Shown: positions 13,530-13,810 of the stretch, in pieces
How positions within the stretch are numbered: position 1 is the stretch's first letter
Layout of the letters: each line of letters begins with the position of its first letter
Assembly (NCBI GenBank): GCA_003694975.1
Contig: RFJH01000026.1
Coordinates: forward strand, 1-13,810
Direction of reading: 5' to 3'
DNA length: 13,810 nt
Source of the DNA: Anaerolineae bacterium
GTDB taxonomy: Bacteria > Chloroflexota > Anaerolineae > Anaerolineales > Villigracilaceae
Made by a program: the position numbers and the translations under genes
The notes under the pieces: generated by a model
Told to the model about the DNA's origin: nothing
What the model saw: the letters and a program-made list of their open reading frames with translations, nothing else
Database searches by the model: none

Positions 13530-13547
13530 CGCAGTCGGATGACTGCG
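13530..13547 (-). other. 7-bp hairpin in the moaX leader
   Basis: CGCAGTC (13530-13536) and GACTGCG (13541-13547) are exact complements with a 4-nt loop, about 30 nt upstream of the moaX start and downstream of the predicted promoter. No U-tract follows. It is far too small to be a molybdenum-cofactor (Moco) riboswitch by itself. It may be an operator-like palindrome or an mRNA stem. Confidence 0.4.
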
Positions 13548-13569
13548 CTTCCCTTGAATACAGTTTTCC

Positions 13570-13599
13570 ATGATACCATACCTTGCCTCTGCTTTCCAA
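13570..13599 (-). promoter_or_regulatory. promoter of moaX and downstream genes
   Basis: On the minus strand TTGGAA (13599-13594) and TATCAT (13575-13570) are separated by 18 bp, a good SigA-like pair. The predicted start near 13563 gives a leader of about 65 nt containing the hairpin at 13530-13547. Confidence 0.5.
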
Positions 13600-13667
13600 A
13601 GTGTCGCCTGGGTGAGGTACATTCAAATCATGTAAAAAACAATCGTTGCTGAGGCGCTCCCTTTGGT

Positions 13668-13754
13668 GTCATCGCGAGGCGGGCCAGGCCCGCCGATACG
13701 ATCTCCTCCCTGGTGCGGGAGAGGACTTCGCGCCCCGACGTGCGCTCGCCATGA
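13668..13754. repeat. palindromic CATTGCGAG-type dispersed repeat (MITE-like)
   Basis: The ends are inverted: TCATCGCGAG (13669-13678) against CTCGCCATGA (13745-13754), 9 of 10 matching. Inside are GGCGGGCC and GGCCCGCC (13678-13685 and 13687-13694, a perfect palindrome around one base) and CTCCC...GGGAG (13706-13721). The order GTCATcGCGAG, GC palindrome, CGATCTCCTCCC, GGGAGAGGACTTCG, CGCCCCGACGTGCGCTCGC and an inverted ATGA resembles the small non-coding repeats built on GTCATTGCGAG...GAAGCAATC found in many copies in Chloroflexota, Rickettsia and other genomes. Several substitutions suggest an aged copy. It has no coding potential. Confidence 0.55.
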
Positions 13755-13810
13755 TGCAGAAAGGGCTGCTTGCGCTTACCGTCGAGCGAAGAGTTTCCTC
13801 ATTTCTACAA
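13755..13810. other. non-coding tail of the window
   Basis: No start, stop and binding-site combination that looks like a gene was found here. The stretch GTCGAGCGAAGAGTTTCCTC (13781-13800) has the same flavour as the repeat just before it and may be a fragment of a second copy or a longer version. Together with 13600-13667, this upstream intergenic region appears to hold only repeat-like DNA. Confidence 0.3.

Noticed and set aside
13498..13563. Moco riboswitch in the moaX leader
   Set aside because: Only about 65 nt and one simple 7-bp stem are present, far from the multi-stem Moco motif.

Overview
The window looks like a chromosomal housekeeping segment from a GC-rich, uncultured-type bacterium, most probably a Chloroflexota member of the Anaerolineae kind. 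The placement is inferred from several features: a bacterial-type AspRS with 'non-discriminating' residues, a membrane-anchored parvulin whose external part carries a long Pro/Thr-rich linker (a habit common in that phylum), a fused MoaD-MoaE protein, and strong AGGAGG-like ribosome binding sites. No phage, insertion-sequence transposase, rRNA, tRNA or CRISPR was seen.

Layout. Positions 1-60 may be the end of a plus-strand gene. From 3113 down to 216, on the minus strand, lie an aldo/keto reductase and then aspS. The aspS 5' leader (about 2143-1986) holds an extended -10 promoter, a short ORF with two adjacent Asp codons, a strong terminator hairpin with a U-tract, and an upstream segment that can pair with the terminator's 5' arm. 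Together these look like a transcription attenuator. From 3238 to 7715, on the plus strand, lies rnc-smc (RNase III and the SMC chromosome-condensation ATPase). The 5' UTR of rnc contains a long, almost bulge-free hairpin with 27-nt arms, 12 nt before the start codon, which is a natural candidate for RNase III self-cleavage. A bidirectional terminator at 7739-7767 separates smc from the convergent genes.

From 13599 down to 7794, all on the minus strand, lies a run of seven genes: moaX-like (MoaD-MoaE fusion), a threonine-synthase-like PLP enzyme and fabF, probably one transcript; then, from its own extended -10 promoter, rpsF-ssb-rpsR and a membrane-anchored peptidyl-prolyl isomerase. Small hairpins sit between ssb and rpsR and between rpsR and the isomerase. 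Beyond the moaX promoter, 13600-13810 has no gene but carries an approximately 87-bp imperfect palindrome beginning GTCATCGCGAG, of the CATTGCGAG-type dispersed MITE-like repeats.

The main functions are translation (AspRS, bS6, bS18), RNA processing (RNase III), chromosome maintenance (SMC, SSB), fatty-acid elongation (FabF), molybdenum cofactor synthesis (MoaX-like) and extracytoplasmic protein folding (parvulin). The most interesting content is regulatory RNA rather than a new protein system: the aspS attenuator and the rnc leader hairpin. Both are predictions from base pairing read by eye and have not been folded or compared with homologues.
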